DNA of 64,000 nucleotides from Sabethes cyaneus (GCF_943734655.1 NC_071353.1:140033907-140097906), one strand, 5' to 3'; shown: positions 1-12,910, numbered from the stretch's first letter. A program made the numbers and translations. The notes: generated by a model not told the origin, from the letters alone.

Positions 1-3000
1 ATCAGTAAAAGTCTAAGAAGAGTTCAAGAAGAATCCAGGAAGAATTCAGGAAGAGTTCAGGGAGAGTCCAAAAAGAGTCCAAGAAGACTCCAAGATGAGC
101 TCAAAAAGAGTCGAACCAGAATACAAGAAGGGTTCAAGAAGTATCGTAAAAGAGCACAGGAACAGCCAAAAACAGTCCAGGAAGATTTCAAGGTGAGTCC
201 GAGAATAGTCCAGGAAGAGTCCAGCAAAAGTACAGAAAGAGTCCAAAAAGAGTCCAGAAGGAGTGCAGGAAGAATTCAGGAAGAGTCCAGAAAAAGCTCA
301 CGAAGAGCCAAAGAAGAATTCAAAAAGGAATCAAAGAAGGAATTCAGTAAAAATTTAGGAAGAGTCCAAGATGAGTCAGGAAGACTCCAGGAAAAATTCA
401 GGAAGAGTTCAGAAAAGGTCCACGAAGAGCCAAAGAAGAGTCCAAGATGAATCCAATTCCTGCAATTAATGCAACAGTCTAACAAGAGACAGGAAGAGTC
501 CAGGAAAAATTCAGAAAGAGTTCTGGGAGAGTCCAGGAAGAGCCGAACGAGAGTAAAAAAAAGAAGTCAAGAAGAGTCCAGGAAGGGAAAAGAGTCCAGG
601 AAGAGTCCAAGTAGATTCCAGAAAGAATCCAAAGAGTCCAGAGAAAGTTTACGAAGAATGAAAGTAAAGTCCAAGAAGAGCCCAGAAGGAACCCAGTAAA
701 AGTCTGGTCCAAGAAGAGTACGGGTAAAATTCAGAAAAAGTCCAGGAAGAGTCCAAAAAGAGTTCAAGATGAGTCCAAAAAGAGTCGAATAAGAGTCAAA
801 GAATAATTCAAGAAGAGTCCAGGAAGTGTTCAGGAAGAGTCAAGAAAAAGTTCAAGAAAAGTCTAATAACAATGCAAGAAGAATCCATGAACAAATCAGT
901 AAAAGCCTAAGAAAAGTTCAAGAAGAGTCCAGGAAAAATTCAGGAAGAGGCCAGAGAGAGTTCAAAAAGAGTCCAAGAAGACTCCAAGATGAGCCCGAAA
1001 AGAGTCGAATAAGAGTCAAAGAAGAAGTCAGGAAAAGTCCAGAATGAGAAAACGGTCCATGAAGAACCCAGGTAGATTCCAGAAAGAATCCAAAATAAAT
1101 TCCAGAAGAGGTCAGGAAGAATCTAAAGAGTCCAGAAAAAGTCTACCAAAAATGAAAGAGAGTCCAAAAAGAATCCAGCAAGAATTCAGTAAGAGTCTAG
1201 CAAGAGTCTAAGAAGAGCCCAGGCAAAATTCAGAAAGAATCTAGGGAGAGTCCAGGAAAAGTCCAAAAAGAATCCAAGAAGACTTCAAGATGTGACGAAT
1301 AAGAATCGAATAAGAGTCGTAGAAGAATTTAGGCAGGGCCTAGAAATTGTCCTGGCATGGTCCAGGTAGAACACAGAAAAAGTCCAAATAAAATCCAGCA
1401 AGAGTTCAGAAAGAAGTCAGGAAGAGTCCAGGAAAAGTTCATGAAGAGGCAAAGAAGAATTCAAGAAGAATTAAGGAAAAATTAAAAAAAAAAGACTTTA
1501 GGAAAAATTCAGGAAGAGTCCCGAAAAGGTCCACGAAGAGCCAAAGAAGAATCCAAGATGAATCCAAGAGGAAATCTGTAAAGTCTAAGAAGAGACAGGA
1601 AGAGTCCAGGAAAAATTCACGAAGTGTCCAGGGAGAGTCCTGGAAGAGTCCAAAAAGAGTCCAAGAAGACTCCAAGAGGAGTCCAAAAAGAGTCACAAAA
1701 GAGTTCAAGAAGCAATCAGGAAGAGACCACGAAAAGTTCATGAAGAAATTTTTTTAAAAGAGTCCAAGAATAGTCCAGAAAAATCCCAGAAAAAATTAAG
1801 GAAGAGTCCAGAAAAAGTCCACGCAGAGCTAAAGAATAGTCCAAGATAAATTCAGGAAGAATTCAGTAAGTATCTAAGAAGAGTCCAAAACAAGCCCAAG
1901 AAAACTCCAACTTGAAGCCAACAAAAGCCAAAGAAGTATCCAGAAAGACTCCAAGAAAAGCTCAAAAAGAGTTTAAGTAGAATTAGGAAGAGTCCAGAAA
2001 AAAATTTAGAAAGAATCCAGGGCGAGTCCTAAAAAAGTCCCAAAGGAGTTCGAGAAGACTCCAATATGAACCCAAAAACAATCGAAAAACAGTCAAAGGA
2101 GAGTTCAAGAGGTAATCAGGAAGAGTCGAAGGCAAAGTAAAAAAAGCGACCAGAAATAGTTCAAAAGGAGTCCGGAAAGAGAAAAGAGTTCAGGAAGACT
2201 CCCGGTAGAGTCCAGGAAGCATCCCGAAAGAGTACAAGAGAGAATGTCCAGAAAAAGTTCACGAAGAGCCAAAGGAGAGTCCAAGAAGAGTTTAATAAAA
2301 TTCCAAGAAGAATCCAAGAAGAGTCAAGAAGACTTCAGGAAAAAATAGGGAAGTATCCAAGAAGTGTCCAGCAACAGTTTAAGAGAAATGCAGAAAGAGT
2401 CCAAGAAGAGTCCACGAAGATTGATAGAAACGTCCAAGAAAAATACGAATAGAATTCAGTAAAATTATCTGAAGAGTTTAGGAAACAGTCTAGGATGAAG
2501 TCTAGAAAGAGTTCAAGAGAGTCGAAGAAGAGTCTAGAAGGAGTCCAGGAAGAATTCAGGAAGAGTTCAAAAAAAGTTCACGAAGAACCAAAGAATAGTC
2601 CAAGAAAAATCCGGGAGGAATTCAGTAAAAGTCCCAGAAAAATCCAGGAAGAGTCAAAGAAAAATTCAGTATAAATCCAAAAAGATTCTAAAAATAGTCC
2701 AAGATGACTCTAAGATGAGCCCAAAAAGGTCCACAAAATAGTTCAAGAAGTATTCAGGAAGATACCACGAAAAATTCAAAAAGGGTCCAGGAAGGGTTCA
2801 GGAAGAATTCAGTAAAAGTCTGGTTCAAGAAGAGTCAGGAAGAGCTCAGAAAATATTCTGGAAGAGTCCAGGGAGAGTCCAAAACGAGTCCTAGTAGGCT
2901 CGAACATGAGCCTAAAAAGAATCGAATAAGAGTAAAAGAACGGTATAAGAAATATCTAGGGCGAGTGTAGGAAAAGTCCAGGAAAATTCCAGGATGGTGA

Positions 3001-5245
3001 ACCCAATAATAGCTGAACAGGAGTCAAACAATAGTTCAAGAAGTATTTTAAAAGAGCCCAAGAAAAGTCCAAAAAGAGTCCAGGAAGATTTCCAGAAGAT
3101 TCCAGTAAAAATCCAGAAAGTGTCCTAGAAGAGTACAGGAAAAGCCGAGAAAAAGTTTACGAAGAGTCAAAGAACAGCGCAAGACGAATCCAAGAAGAAA
3201 TCAGTTAAAGTTCAAGAAGAGTTCAAGAAGAGTCTCAGAAATTCCGGAAGAGTTCAGGGAAAGTCCAAAAAGAGTTCAAGAAGGCTCCAAGATGAGCCCA
3301 AAAAGAGTCGAACAAGAGTCCAAGAGGGGTTCAAGAAGTATCCTAAAAGCGTTCAGGAACAGTCCAAAAATAGTCCAGGAAGATTTCAAGGAGAGTCCAG
3401 AATGAGTCCAGAATGAGTTCAGCAAAAGTTCAAAAAGAGTCCAGAAAAAGGTCACGAAGAGCCAAAAAAGAATTCAGTAAAAGTCTAGGAAGAGTCCAAG
3501 AAGAGTCAGGAAGAGTCCAGGAAAAATACAGCAAGAGTCCAGAAAAGGTCCACGAAGAGGCAAAGAAGAATTCAAGATTAATCCAAGGGGAATTCTATAT
3601 ATGTCTAAGGAGAGACAGGAGAAGTCCAGGAAAAATTCAAGAAGAGTCTAGAAGGAGTCCTGGTAGAATTCAGGAAGAGTCCATAAAAGTACGCGGAGAA
3701 CCAAAGAAGAGTCCAAGAAAAATCCAGGAGCAATTCAGTAAAAGTCTCAGAAGAGACCAGGAAGATTCCGGAAGATTCATGGAAAAATTTAGTCAAACTT
3801 CAGAAGATTCCAAAAATAGTCCAAGAAGACTTCAAGAGGAGCCCAAAAAGAGTTCAAGAACCAGCCAGGAAGAGACCACGTCCAACTGGCTACAACTGAG
3901 TAACAACAACAAGCCAGTTGGACGGAACGAAAACCAGCCCACTGGTGAAGGCTGAATAACTGATATGAATGTGGCGTAGATACTAAAAGAATGCGTCAGA
4001 CGATAGCTGAAGAGTAGTAAGCTAAAACGTTACGGGATATATTCATCAGTTTCATTATTTCACCGAAAATTTTCAACTAAACCTGAAGATAGAGTCTAAG
4101 AAGTGTCCAGGAAGGGTTTAGGAAGAGTCCAGAAAGAGCCCAGGAAGAATTACGGAAGAGTCCAGAACAAGTCCATGAAGAGCCTAAGAATAGTCAAAGA
4201 TAAATTCAGGAGGAATTCAGTAAGAGTCTAAGAAGAGTCCAAAAAGACCCCAAGAAGAGTCCACGTCGAAGCCAACAAAATCCACAAAACAAAAGAAGTA
4301 TTCAAGAAGAATCCAGAGAGAGTCCAAGAAAAGCCCAAAGAGAGTCCACGTAGAATTAGGAAGAGTCCAGGAAAAATTCAGAAAGAGTCCAGGGAGAGTC
4401 CTAGAAAAGTCCAAAAAAAGTTCGAGAAGATTCCAAGATGAGTCCAAAACGAGTCGAACAAGAATCGGAGAAAGGCTTAAGAAGTATCCAGGAAAAGCCC
4501 AAAAAAAGTCCCATTAGTGTCAGGCAGAGTCCAAGAAGGGTTCAAAAAAGTCCAAGAAGACTCCAAAATGAGCCCAAAGAGTATTCGACTCTTTTAGAGT
4601 CAAAGAAGGACTCGAGAAATATCCAGGAATAGTTCAGTAGAAGTCCAAAAAGAGTTAAAAAAGAATGCAAGAAGCATTCAGGAAGAGTCCACGAAAAACC
4701 CAAAAAGAGCCCAGGAAGTTTTCAAGGAAACTTCCTTGAAACCACGAAGAATCCAGGAAAAGAAAGAGTCCAAGAAAAAATCAAGAAAAATCCAAGAAGA
4801 GCCCAGGAGGAACCCAGAAAGATTTTAAGAAGAGCTCAGAAAAAGTCCACGGAGAGTCAAAGAAGAGTCCAAAAATGAATCCAGGAAATTCAGAAAGACT
4901 TTAAGAAGAGATCAGGAACAATCTAAAGAGTCCAGGAAGAGTTTTAAGAAGTCCGCGAAGAATCAAAGAAAAGTCCAAAAAGAATCCAGAAAGGATTCAG
5001 TTAAGCTCTAGGCAGAGTCCAAGAAGAATCAAGTAGACTCCAGCAAAAAATAAGGAAGAATCCAAGAAGTGACCCGGAAGAGTCCAGGAAGGGCACAAAA
5101 AGAGTTTAAGAAGAGGGTTACAAGACTCTGAAAAAGTCCTGAGACACCAGCAGAATTCAAAAAAGTCAAAAAAGAGTTCAGAAAGGGCCTAAGAGAAGTC
5201 AAAAATAAGTTTATAATGAGCCCAAAAAGAGTTTGAGAAGAATCC
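1..5245. repeat. Degenerate 11-bp minisatellite, purine-rich on + strand
   Basis: The whole stretch is built from imperfect 11-bp units close to AGAAGAGTCCA, with variants such as GGAAGAATTCA and AAAAGAGTCGA. Variant units recur in blocks: for example a run reading CTCCAAGATGAGC followed by an AAAAGAGTCGA unit appears near 90, 985, 3285 and 4435, which shows higher-order duplication of several-unit blocks. Because 11 is not a multiple of 3 and stops are rare, the tract yields open frames rich in Ser, Arg, Lys, Glu and Gln; they are not genes. The array runs past the left edge of the window. Confidence 0.95.
3880..4085. other. Non-repeat insertion in the 11-bp array, with hairpin
   Basis: The 11-bp periodicity stops here for about 200 bp and then resumes. 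At the left edge a 12-bp perfect inverted repeat (GTCCAACTGGCT at 3880-3891 and its complement at 3912-3923) encloses a 20-base loop. The rest has no coding potential and no second copy that I can see. It may be an inserted mobile fragment or a piece of unique DNA trapped by array growth. Confidence 0.6.
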
Positions 5246-5261
5246 AAGTTTACTGTTAAGT

Positions 5262-5590
5262 TTGGTTTGGGGGGGGGGGGGGCTCTGTAGCCGCAAGGTC
5301 GTGGGTTCGAATCTTAGTAGAATCAGGCCATTCGATGTCAAAGTGACTTTGGCATGGGTTTATTCTCAGGTCCCTCATCACCCTTCCTTCATGATGAGTT
5401 CTACATTATCCCGAAGACGCTTCTTATGGTTAGTATACTGGTATGAGGACCTATTGATGTAATGGTTTTGAACCTCATGAGGACTCACCAGTTCTAACTA
5501 TAACGAGGCGAAACAGGTTTGGTATAGTAGAACATGCATCGAAGTCAAGGGTAAAACCCTCATACACATAAGCACGGATAAAAAAAAGCT
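5262..5590 (+). mobile_element. tRNA-derived SINE-like element with truncated head
   Basis: After a G-run at about 5269-5282 the sequence holds a T-arm-like segment with a B-box (GGGTTCGAATC) near 5304, followed by an AATCAGGCCATTCG segment and a non-tRNA body ending in an A-rich tail near 5580-5590. No good A-box precedes the B-box, so the head is truncated or decayed. The AGAATCAGGCCA segment just after the B-box recurs in the opposite orientation near 26575, which suggests a family. Such elements are transcribed by RNA polymerase III and mobilised by LINE enzymes; this copy is probably inactive. Confidence 0.6.
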
Positions 5591-5777
5591 TATCGTTTAC
5601 TCAATAACGATAAAGCTCAAAAATGCAGTGCAGAATACAGCATACACCCGGGCAACATTACAATAGATCCATAATGTTGCGGTCAAAGTAATAAGCCCAT
5701 ACAAAAAAAAAACGTTTTGGTTTTGCGGACAACTTTTGCAAAACTCTAGCTCTTTGAAATATTTTTAACATGTAATA

Positions 5778-5963
5778 GATTTTTTTATTGAAAGCAGAGG
5801 AGTGTTTGGTGAGGAAGAATGGTTAACTAGGTGATATTGCGAAACTTCGATGTGAGGCCAATAATATATTGCGTAGTTCAATTACAGAGTGGGACTCTAA
5901 CCCACACTCTTTTGGTTTTGCGCCCAAGTGTTTTGACAATTAAACTATCAGTACACGACACCC
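5778..5963 (-). mobile_element. tRNA-derived SINE, family shared with 57062-57210
   Basis: On the - strand the first 80 bases resemble a tRNA: an A-box-like TGATAGTTTAATTG segment, then GTGGGTTAGAGTCC in the B-box position. A body of about 100 bases and an AATAAAAAAATC tail follow. The body (around ACATCGAAGTTTCGCAATAT and the ACCATTCTTCCTC segment) matches 57125-57205 on the + strand closely, so this is a dispersed family and not a lone tRNA pseudogene. Confidence 0.75.
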
Positions 5964-8900
5964 TATATATTAGATAATCTCACATATAGTTTCGATCATT
6001 GTAGTCTAACCATTCGTACGCACACATCATACGCTCTACCCGTCATTAGACCAGATAAATTGAATCTTTCGTTCTATCCAATTTGCCGTTAAACAAATTT
6101 GTAGCAGCAATCACCAAACAATTTATATATCACCGGATGATAGATGTTATGGAACAATTTGTGGCACCAACGGTTCAGGTTGCAATTAGCAATTTGTAAT
6201 TTCTTACTGGAAATAACAGGTTTAAATTGCATAAATGCGAACCGATAGCTCATCGAATGTTTTTTTTTGTTTTTCAAAATTGCTCATAGTACAACGAAAA
6301 ATAGCTCGGAGCAAGCCCGCTAAATTTCATTTATATTCGTGTACGCTGGCTGAAATTGAATCCAGCAGTAATTTCCACTCGTCGTAAACGAGAATTCGGA
6401 GCGGCTACCGCCTGAGCTGTTCACATCCAGTAGGTGCAGGAACAAAGCCAGAAACGAGAACTGAAATTACAACGGCAGCATCTCCTGTGTTCCTGTTTCA
6501 GACCGCGCTTAGCACGAAGTGCCATGGAAACAGGACCAGCAGCCGAATGGGGCACTCACTGTCGGTGACGGTGCGGTGGCACTGCTGCCGTATTGTTCCT
6601 GACGTGGGGAAATTTGAAGTAATTTTTAATTAAAACCACTTCCCTGTGCTTGCCGAAGCGAGCCGCCCAAGTGCCACACAGTCACGAGGACGAGGACGAC
6701 GACGACGACTACGGCGTTGACACTCACGGTTTTTCATTCGATTCGGTGCTCCGGCTGTGTCACCGGAATCTAGCTACCGGCGAAGATCTAGGTTTTAATT
6801 ATAGCGGTGAGCAATTTGTTTGAAAATTTTATCTTGGGAATTTTTATTAAGGTGAAATTTTTTACGATGGGAAAAAACGACGACTGATCCATGTGAGGGT
6901 AATTAGAAATTTCCGTGCGCAAATTTGGTTGCGGAAATTTGACCCGCCAGTCAAAATGGTTGATTCAAATCTGTTCAACCAGACAAGTTTTCTGCTTGAA
7001 ACGTGAACGTGTTTGACCAGCTAATGCAAATAGTCATACAAAATACAGGAAAGTTAAGGCATCAACAAATAAGTCTTTGGATTCAACAATAGACTACTAA
7101 TAGGCGGGGTTTTTTGGTTGACAAATTAATTATTTCTTTACGTTGCTGTCCATTAATTTGAATTAACTTGTTTCTCCGTTGAACAATGTATATTACCGGT
7201 CTTTTTTCGCCAAAATTTACGACATCGATATTCCACCTCAACGCTCGTTTACCGAAAATAATTAATCACCATGAAGATTATTTTCATATTTATTACCTCA
7301 CCAGAGAGGCATTACGGTCGGTAGCCACGGCACCTGTTTATTTTTCGATTATTTTCCTTATAAGTGAATGGTTTTGGTTATGGTTTTGCGTGAGGCAAAG
7401 CATAAAAAAAACTTTTTTACTTCATTATTCCATTGTTCGTGGGAAATGAACGCGCAATCTGCTGTTCCGCATCATTAGCAAAATTCTGCCTGGCAAACTA
7501 CCTACCTACCTACCTACATACCTAAGTGAAACAACGCCATCTTCATTCTGGTTTTGAACTTCAGTTTAAAATGGAACCGAAACACGCATGCTAAAGTTTT
7601 GCTGCGTTCCGACAATCTAATGGTTCAAGCGTAATTTAGTTTCGAAGACACCCACTTCTTCCGTTACTGTATCGGCTGCGTTTCTCGTGAAGGTGGAGGC
7701 GGCACTATAAAATCTCTAAAGTTTCTCTTCTTGCTGAGTGGAACATAAAATCTAAGGGAGGCCCACCGCTAAAACAGTATTTTGCGTCGCTGTTTATATT
7801 AGTTTCCCATTTTTAACGTGTATAATTTATTTAGGAAAATATTCTTACAATTTCATATGACATTCAATTTAAATTGATGTTAATTTAATATTAACAATAT
7901 TAACACAAACAATGTAGAATTTTTAAAGATTTTCACTTTACCCAATCAGTACATGTTGAAGGTATTTCCACCCCAGATTGCCGTATGTAATTTGAATTAT
8001 TACATAAACCATTTTTATTCGATACTCAGCGCTACTTTGCTTGGTTCCCCCGAGTGTCCTTTAGTGTCGCACAAAGGAGCTGCTGTAACGAGTTTCTTTC
8101 GGTTTCCGTGGGTTGAGGTTTTTCCTGATTTGATTTAATAGGGCGTCGCAGTTCGAAGAAATTTTTTTCAATCAATGGAGAAGACGTTGAGAATGAACTA
8201 ATATAATGTGGTTCATGAAGCCTACCTACCCTTTATGTTCCTTTATGGGAACCGGTTCCGGATTCATAGTGTCCCCCCGGATCCGGATCGTGAGCGCCAT
8301 GGCTCGTAACTGCGGCAAAGTAACTTATATGTCCACACTCGATGATATATTTACAAAAATCAACAGATTTCAAACAAATCTTAAATATTTGGCAACTTTA
8401 TCTAAAAAAGCCATGTCGCGGTCCCCCAAGGAACTCCGGAATAACTCCGGGGCTATAAGACATTATCTATAGATATTATGAAAATAGAAAAGATTTTCGG
8501 GAAATCCCCCAAATTTGGTGAAAAAATATTGGAAGATAAAAAAGTTACGACCATTTTAGTGAATTTTGCGGTGCTAAAAATGATGTAGACCTTAGAGGGG
8601 TTAAGTGAATTTACTACCTTTCAAAGCATCCACTAAAAACAAGTGTAGGTCACCACAGAAGGTCACCTACGGATAATAAATAGCAGCACGTTCACACTTT
8701 ATAGCGATACTGCGAAAAGAACGAAGTGCGGAATACATCATTTGGGCGGTAACAGAATAGATCGCAGTGATAATGTCCATAAAGAAAAAAAAAAGTTTTC
8801 CGGACTTTTTCCTGGAGTTATGGAGTGATCCACTGCCGTGGAAAATTCTAAGAAAAACTTTTACCAAATAATATTTTACCTAGAGTGCTGAGAAAATTTG

Positions 8901-9122
8901 CACTTGTATAATGATGTACCATTGAAAAGTTTTTGTTCTACTATGCTTGGTTCAAGAGTAACGATTCTTTAAAATAAGCGATATCCGAAAAACTCGAAAA
9001 ATTAACCTTGGAATTTCGGTTTCTTGAATTTTTGAAATATTGTTCTCACTGGCGTACCTAGGTTGCGGTACACTAAAGCAAGTGCCTCATCTTCTCTTTT
9101 AAATCTATTTATATAAGTCTAT
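5964..9122. other. Mostly unique non-coding DNA
   Basis: I see no supportable gene here. A GC-richer patch at about 6360-6800 contains a short GAC-type microsatellite (6687-6715). A CTAC tetranucleotide run lies at 7497-7518. Near 8236 there is a 12-bp palindrome GGAACCGGTTCC in a block of decayed repeat-like sequence. The short open frames (for example 7186-7449 and 8206-8472) have no recognisable domain. Confidence 0.6.
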
Positions 9123-9218
9123 ATAAGAGGCTTATGTCTGTACCGAAAACCAGGTCTCTGACAGGACGTCATAAGAGGCTTATCGGTAACTAAAATCAGG
9201 TTCCTGACAGGACGTCAT
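9123..9218. repeat. Two tandem 48-bp units
   Basis: A unit beginning ATAAGAGGCTTAT and ending CTGACAGGACGTC occurs twice in direct tandem (starts at 9123 and 9171) with a few differences. It sits just upstream of the 13-bp minisatellite. Confidence 0.8.
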
Positions 9219-9257
9219 GCTTTCGTAGCAATGGGTAGTATTCTCAGTCACCTCACT

Positions 9258-10251
9258 GATCGACTGCTGGACTGCTCGATTGCCCAATTGGTTGACTAGA
9301 TTGCTCGACAGGACTGCTTAACTGAACTGCTCTACTGGACAGCACAATTTATCTGCTCGACGCTCGACTCAACTGCTAGATTCAACTGCTTGATTCCACT
9401 GCTCGACTGGACTACTCGACACAAACTGCTCGACTCGACTGCTCGAATGAACTGCTTGACTCAACTACTCGATTTGACTATTCGAATCGGCTGCTCGACT
9501 CAACTGCTCAACCCGTTTGCTCGATTCAACTACTCGATTAGACTACTCGATTTGATTGCTCGACTCAACTGACAGTTTGATTCAACATCTCGACTAGACT
9601 GCTCGACTTAGCTACTCAACCCAACTGCTCTACTCAGCGGCTTGACTTAACTGTTTGATTCGACAGCTCGACTTGACTGCTCGATTCAACTGCTCGACTC
9701 GACTGCTCGGTTCAACTGCCCAACTCGACTGCTCGGCTCAACTACTCACCTGGACTGCTTGACTGAACAGCTTGATTTAACTGCTCGACCAGACTGCTCG
9801 GTTTGACTGCTCGACTCAACTGCTTGACTTCTGTTTGATTCGACAGCTCGGCTTAATTGCTCGATTCAGCTGCTCGACTGGACTACATGACTCAACTGCT
9901 TGACTGGACTACTCGACTCGACTGCTCCACTTAGCTGCTCAAGTGGACTGCTCGACTCAACTACTCGAATAAACCGTTCGACTGGACTACTCGACTCAAC
10001 TGCTCGATTTTATCGCTCGACTCGACTGCTCGAATGAGCTGCTCGACTCGACTGCTCGAATGAGCTGCTCGACTTGACTGCATGAATGAACTGCTCGACT
10101 CAACTGTTCGACTTAACCGCTTGACCCAACTGCTTGACTAAACCATTCGATTCGACTGCTCGACTAGACTACTCGATTCAACTGCTCGACTGGACTACTC
10201 GACTTAACTGCTCGTCTGGACTGCTCGATTTGACTGCTCGACTCGATTGCT
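9258..10251. repeat. 13-bp minisatellite, about 1 kb
   Basis: Degenerate 13-bp units near CTCGACTCAACTG follow each other for about 75 copies, with alternating variants such as CTCGACTGGACTA and CTCGAATGAACTG. Open frames within it (9390-9572, 10134-10316) are by-products of the repeat. Confidence 0.92.
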
Positions 10252-10715
10252 TGTTGTTATATCATATGGTCGGTGTTATATCAGACCGGACCAAGTCGAA
10301 AAATTTTAAAAAATGAGGTAATAATAGCAAACGATCAAGAATTTTCTAAGCAACCTTTTACTCTAATCAGACTACATTAATGTTGCAAACAGCCAGAAGT
10401 TTTTATTCAGTTAAATAAAATCCGGTTCACCCATAAAAACTATTTGTTTCAGTTTCCAGTTATGACTCTTTTAAGAACAACATCTTAGAGTTATATATTA
10501 TGCAATATAAGAACTCAAACAACTAATACAGAGATTAAACATCTTCGCAAACACTGGCCAATGGAATGTATCCGTAGTTTTCTTAATTCTGAACAGACAT
10601 TTATATTTTCCGGATCGTAAGATTCGGGCTCAACTAGTCTAATATAAGTTCCTTCTGACACCCAGACGACTGCAGATTTAACTTTAATTTGCCACTGACT
10701 GTGCGTTAAATAAAT
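10252..10715. other. AT-rich non-coding DNA
   Basis: I see no gene, repeat or recognisable signal here. Confidence 0.5.
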
Positions 10716-10970
10716 TAGGCCATTACAAATATTTTATAAAGTTTTTGTCCTTCCGGTGTTCGGCCACTGAAGGGGGGGGGCGAAAAAAAAACAAAGTGAA
10801 TTTTTTAATCGAGCAAAAAAACATGGATTTTAAGAATTATTATTTAAGGTTTAAACGTGAAAACCGAATCTATTCTTGCTTATAATATATACGTTATTAT
10901 TTTCTATGCAAAAATATACGAAAAAGACAAAAACGAAGGAAAATTTTTTTGGACGATTTTCGGAAATTCC
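10716..10970. repeat. Dispersed repeat P, copy 1
   Basis: The segment starts TTAGGCCATTACAAATATTT, carries TCCTTCCGGTGTT and a G-run, and ends in the TTTTCGGAAATTC segment. It is collinear with 43255-43509; a short start fragment recurs at 59601-59643. No coding capacity and no terminal inverted repeat is visible. Confidence 0.75.
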
Positions 10971-11189
10971 ATTGTTCGAATTTCCATTTCTGTTTCGTGC
11001 TAGAAGCGTTAATTCATCTCGGAGACTCATTTTTCGAGTTTTTCAGACTGTAGAGCCCACAGACAATTGATTTTATAAAAAGAAATTTGACTCATATCCT
11101 ACAAATTATTTTTTGCCCCCCGATTTTGCATGCCAATTTCCAAGGGGGAGGAGGTGACAAAAACTTTAAATATGATTTGCAATGGCCTT

Positions 11190-12910
11190 AATAGCGTAAA
11201 AATAGTTCCAGTTTCAATTTTCAAGTCTAATTTCAAATCCAGTTATAAATTAAATTTCTAGTTTTATTTCAAGCCTAATTTAAGTTAATTAAGCTAATTA
11301 ATTAATTTTAAGTTTTAGTTTCAAGGCCAATTTTAGTGCAATTTGAATCCATTTTTAAATCTAATTTCTATTTACTACTTTAAGTTCGGTTTCAAGTCTA
11401 ATTACAAATCCAATTTCAACACTGATTTTAAGTGCAACTTTCGGAACAATTTCAAGCCCGTTTTCAAATCCAGTTTCAAGTCCAATTTAAAGCCAAATAA
11501 TATTCATTTTCAATTTGAAATACGATTTTATGTGAAATGGAAAATGACGACAGAAGCTGGATAAAAAAATAGAAAAAGAGAAAAAACACGAGAGAGAAAC
11601 AGAAGCGTGTGAAAAGACGAAAGAAAAATCATGCCAAAATGGGAGAGAGAACGAGACGTAAAAAAATAAAGATGGAAAATACGAAAACGAGGCAGAAAAG
11701 TGGAGAGAAAAAGAGGGACAACGGAAGAGAAAAGAAGGACGAACGATAAAGAAAATGAGTATAGGAAAGGACAGAATGCAGAGGAAAGGAGAAAAAACGG
11801 AACGAAATAGAAGAAAAAACGGAATAGAAAAGTGGAAAAGCAATGAAAATACAGAAATAGGAAAATTGAGAAACAAGAAAAAACAGAGGAAAATAAAAAT
11901 AAAATTTGAAAAAAGAGCAAATGAAAAAAAAACTAGATAAAACAGAAGAGTAACACAGAACGTCGCAGAAAACAAAGAGAGGAAAAGGAAGAGTAGAACA
12001 GGAGTTTCCAGGACAAAAAACAAAAAAAAATGAGACAGGAAAAGAGAAAAAATGGACTTGTAAATGAGCAGAAACGGAAGAAAAAGATGAAAAACGGAGC
12101 AGAAAAGTAAAAAAAAACAAGAGAAAAATCAGGACTGAAAAGGGCGGAAAACGTGGAAGGAGAAGAAGGGAAAGAGAAAACTGCGGACAGAATAAAAAAA
12201 AAGAAAAACGAGTAAGAAAAAGAGGAAAAACGAGACAAATGGAATGATACAGCGACAAAGGTGAGAAAACAGAAAAGAAGACTAGTGAGAGAGTAAAAGA
12301 AAACCGATATAGGAGAGAAGGAAAACATGCAAGCGATCATGCGGGATATAAAAGGAGAAAGACGGGACAAAATGGAAATGGGACGGTCAAAGAAGAAAGG
12401 AAAAACATACCAAAAAAGGCAAAACGGGAGAGAAAAGACGAAAAACGTGAGATAAACGAGGAAAATCGGAGAGCAAAAGGAAAAAGGAAGCTAAAAACAG
12501 AATAAACGTGACAGTAAAGAATAACAACGGGGCAACTAAAAGAGGGAAAACGGAATAGATGAAGACGAAATGAGAAAAGAAGGGTATAAATGAGATAAAA
12601 AGGGTAAGAAAAAGACATTGGAAACGTAAAAAGGGAAGAGAAAAGACGGAAAACGAGAAAGAAAATTACAAAATAATGAGAGTGAAAAACAGAGAAAAAG
12701 GAATAGAAAAGAGGTAAACGTGTGAGTCGAAATCCTAATTGCAAATAAAATTTCGTGCTTAATCATGTCTAAATTGAAGTCTAATTCAATGCCTAATTTC
12801 ATATTCAATTTTTCGTTTACTCCAAATGTCCAAATTCAAGTATAATTTAATGTTCGATTTCGATTTGCAGTCCAGTTCCAAGCCTAATTTCTAGCCCAAT
12901 TTCAGGCTGT
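11190..12910 (+). repeat. Composite repeat A: 12-bp array, homopurine tract, 12-bp array
   Basis: Three parts are present. At 11190-11525 and 12733-12910 there are degenerate 12-bp units near TTCAAGTCCAAT. Between them, at 11562-12722, is a strongly purine-biased tract of GAAAAACGGAGAAA-like words. The junction near 12733-12780 matches the complement of 34675-34725, and words inside the purine tract match the complement of the pyrimidine tract at 34740-36510. This is therefore a family in opposite orientation. The Phe-rich open frames on the - strand (11487-12808) are artefacts of the pyrimidine bias. Confidence 0.85.

Noticed and set aside
3413..3955. 180-codon Ser/Arg/Glu-rich frame resembling an SR or filament-like protein
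   Set aside because: It simply translates the 11-bp minisatellite and has no domain, splice sites or codon bias.
9258..10251. CRISPR-like direct repeats
   Set aside because: Units are contiguous 13-mers without spacers, in a eukaryotic context.
11487..12808. Several Phe/Ser-rich frames that look like membrane proteins
   Set aside because: They overlap in multiple frames on a pyrimidine-biased strand; hydrophobicity comes from TTT/TTC/TCT codons of low-complexity DNA.
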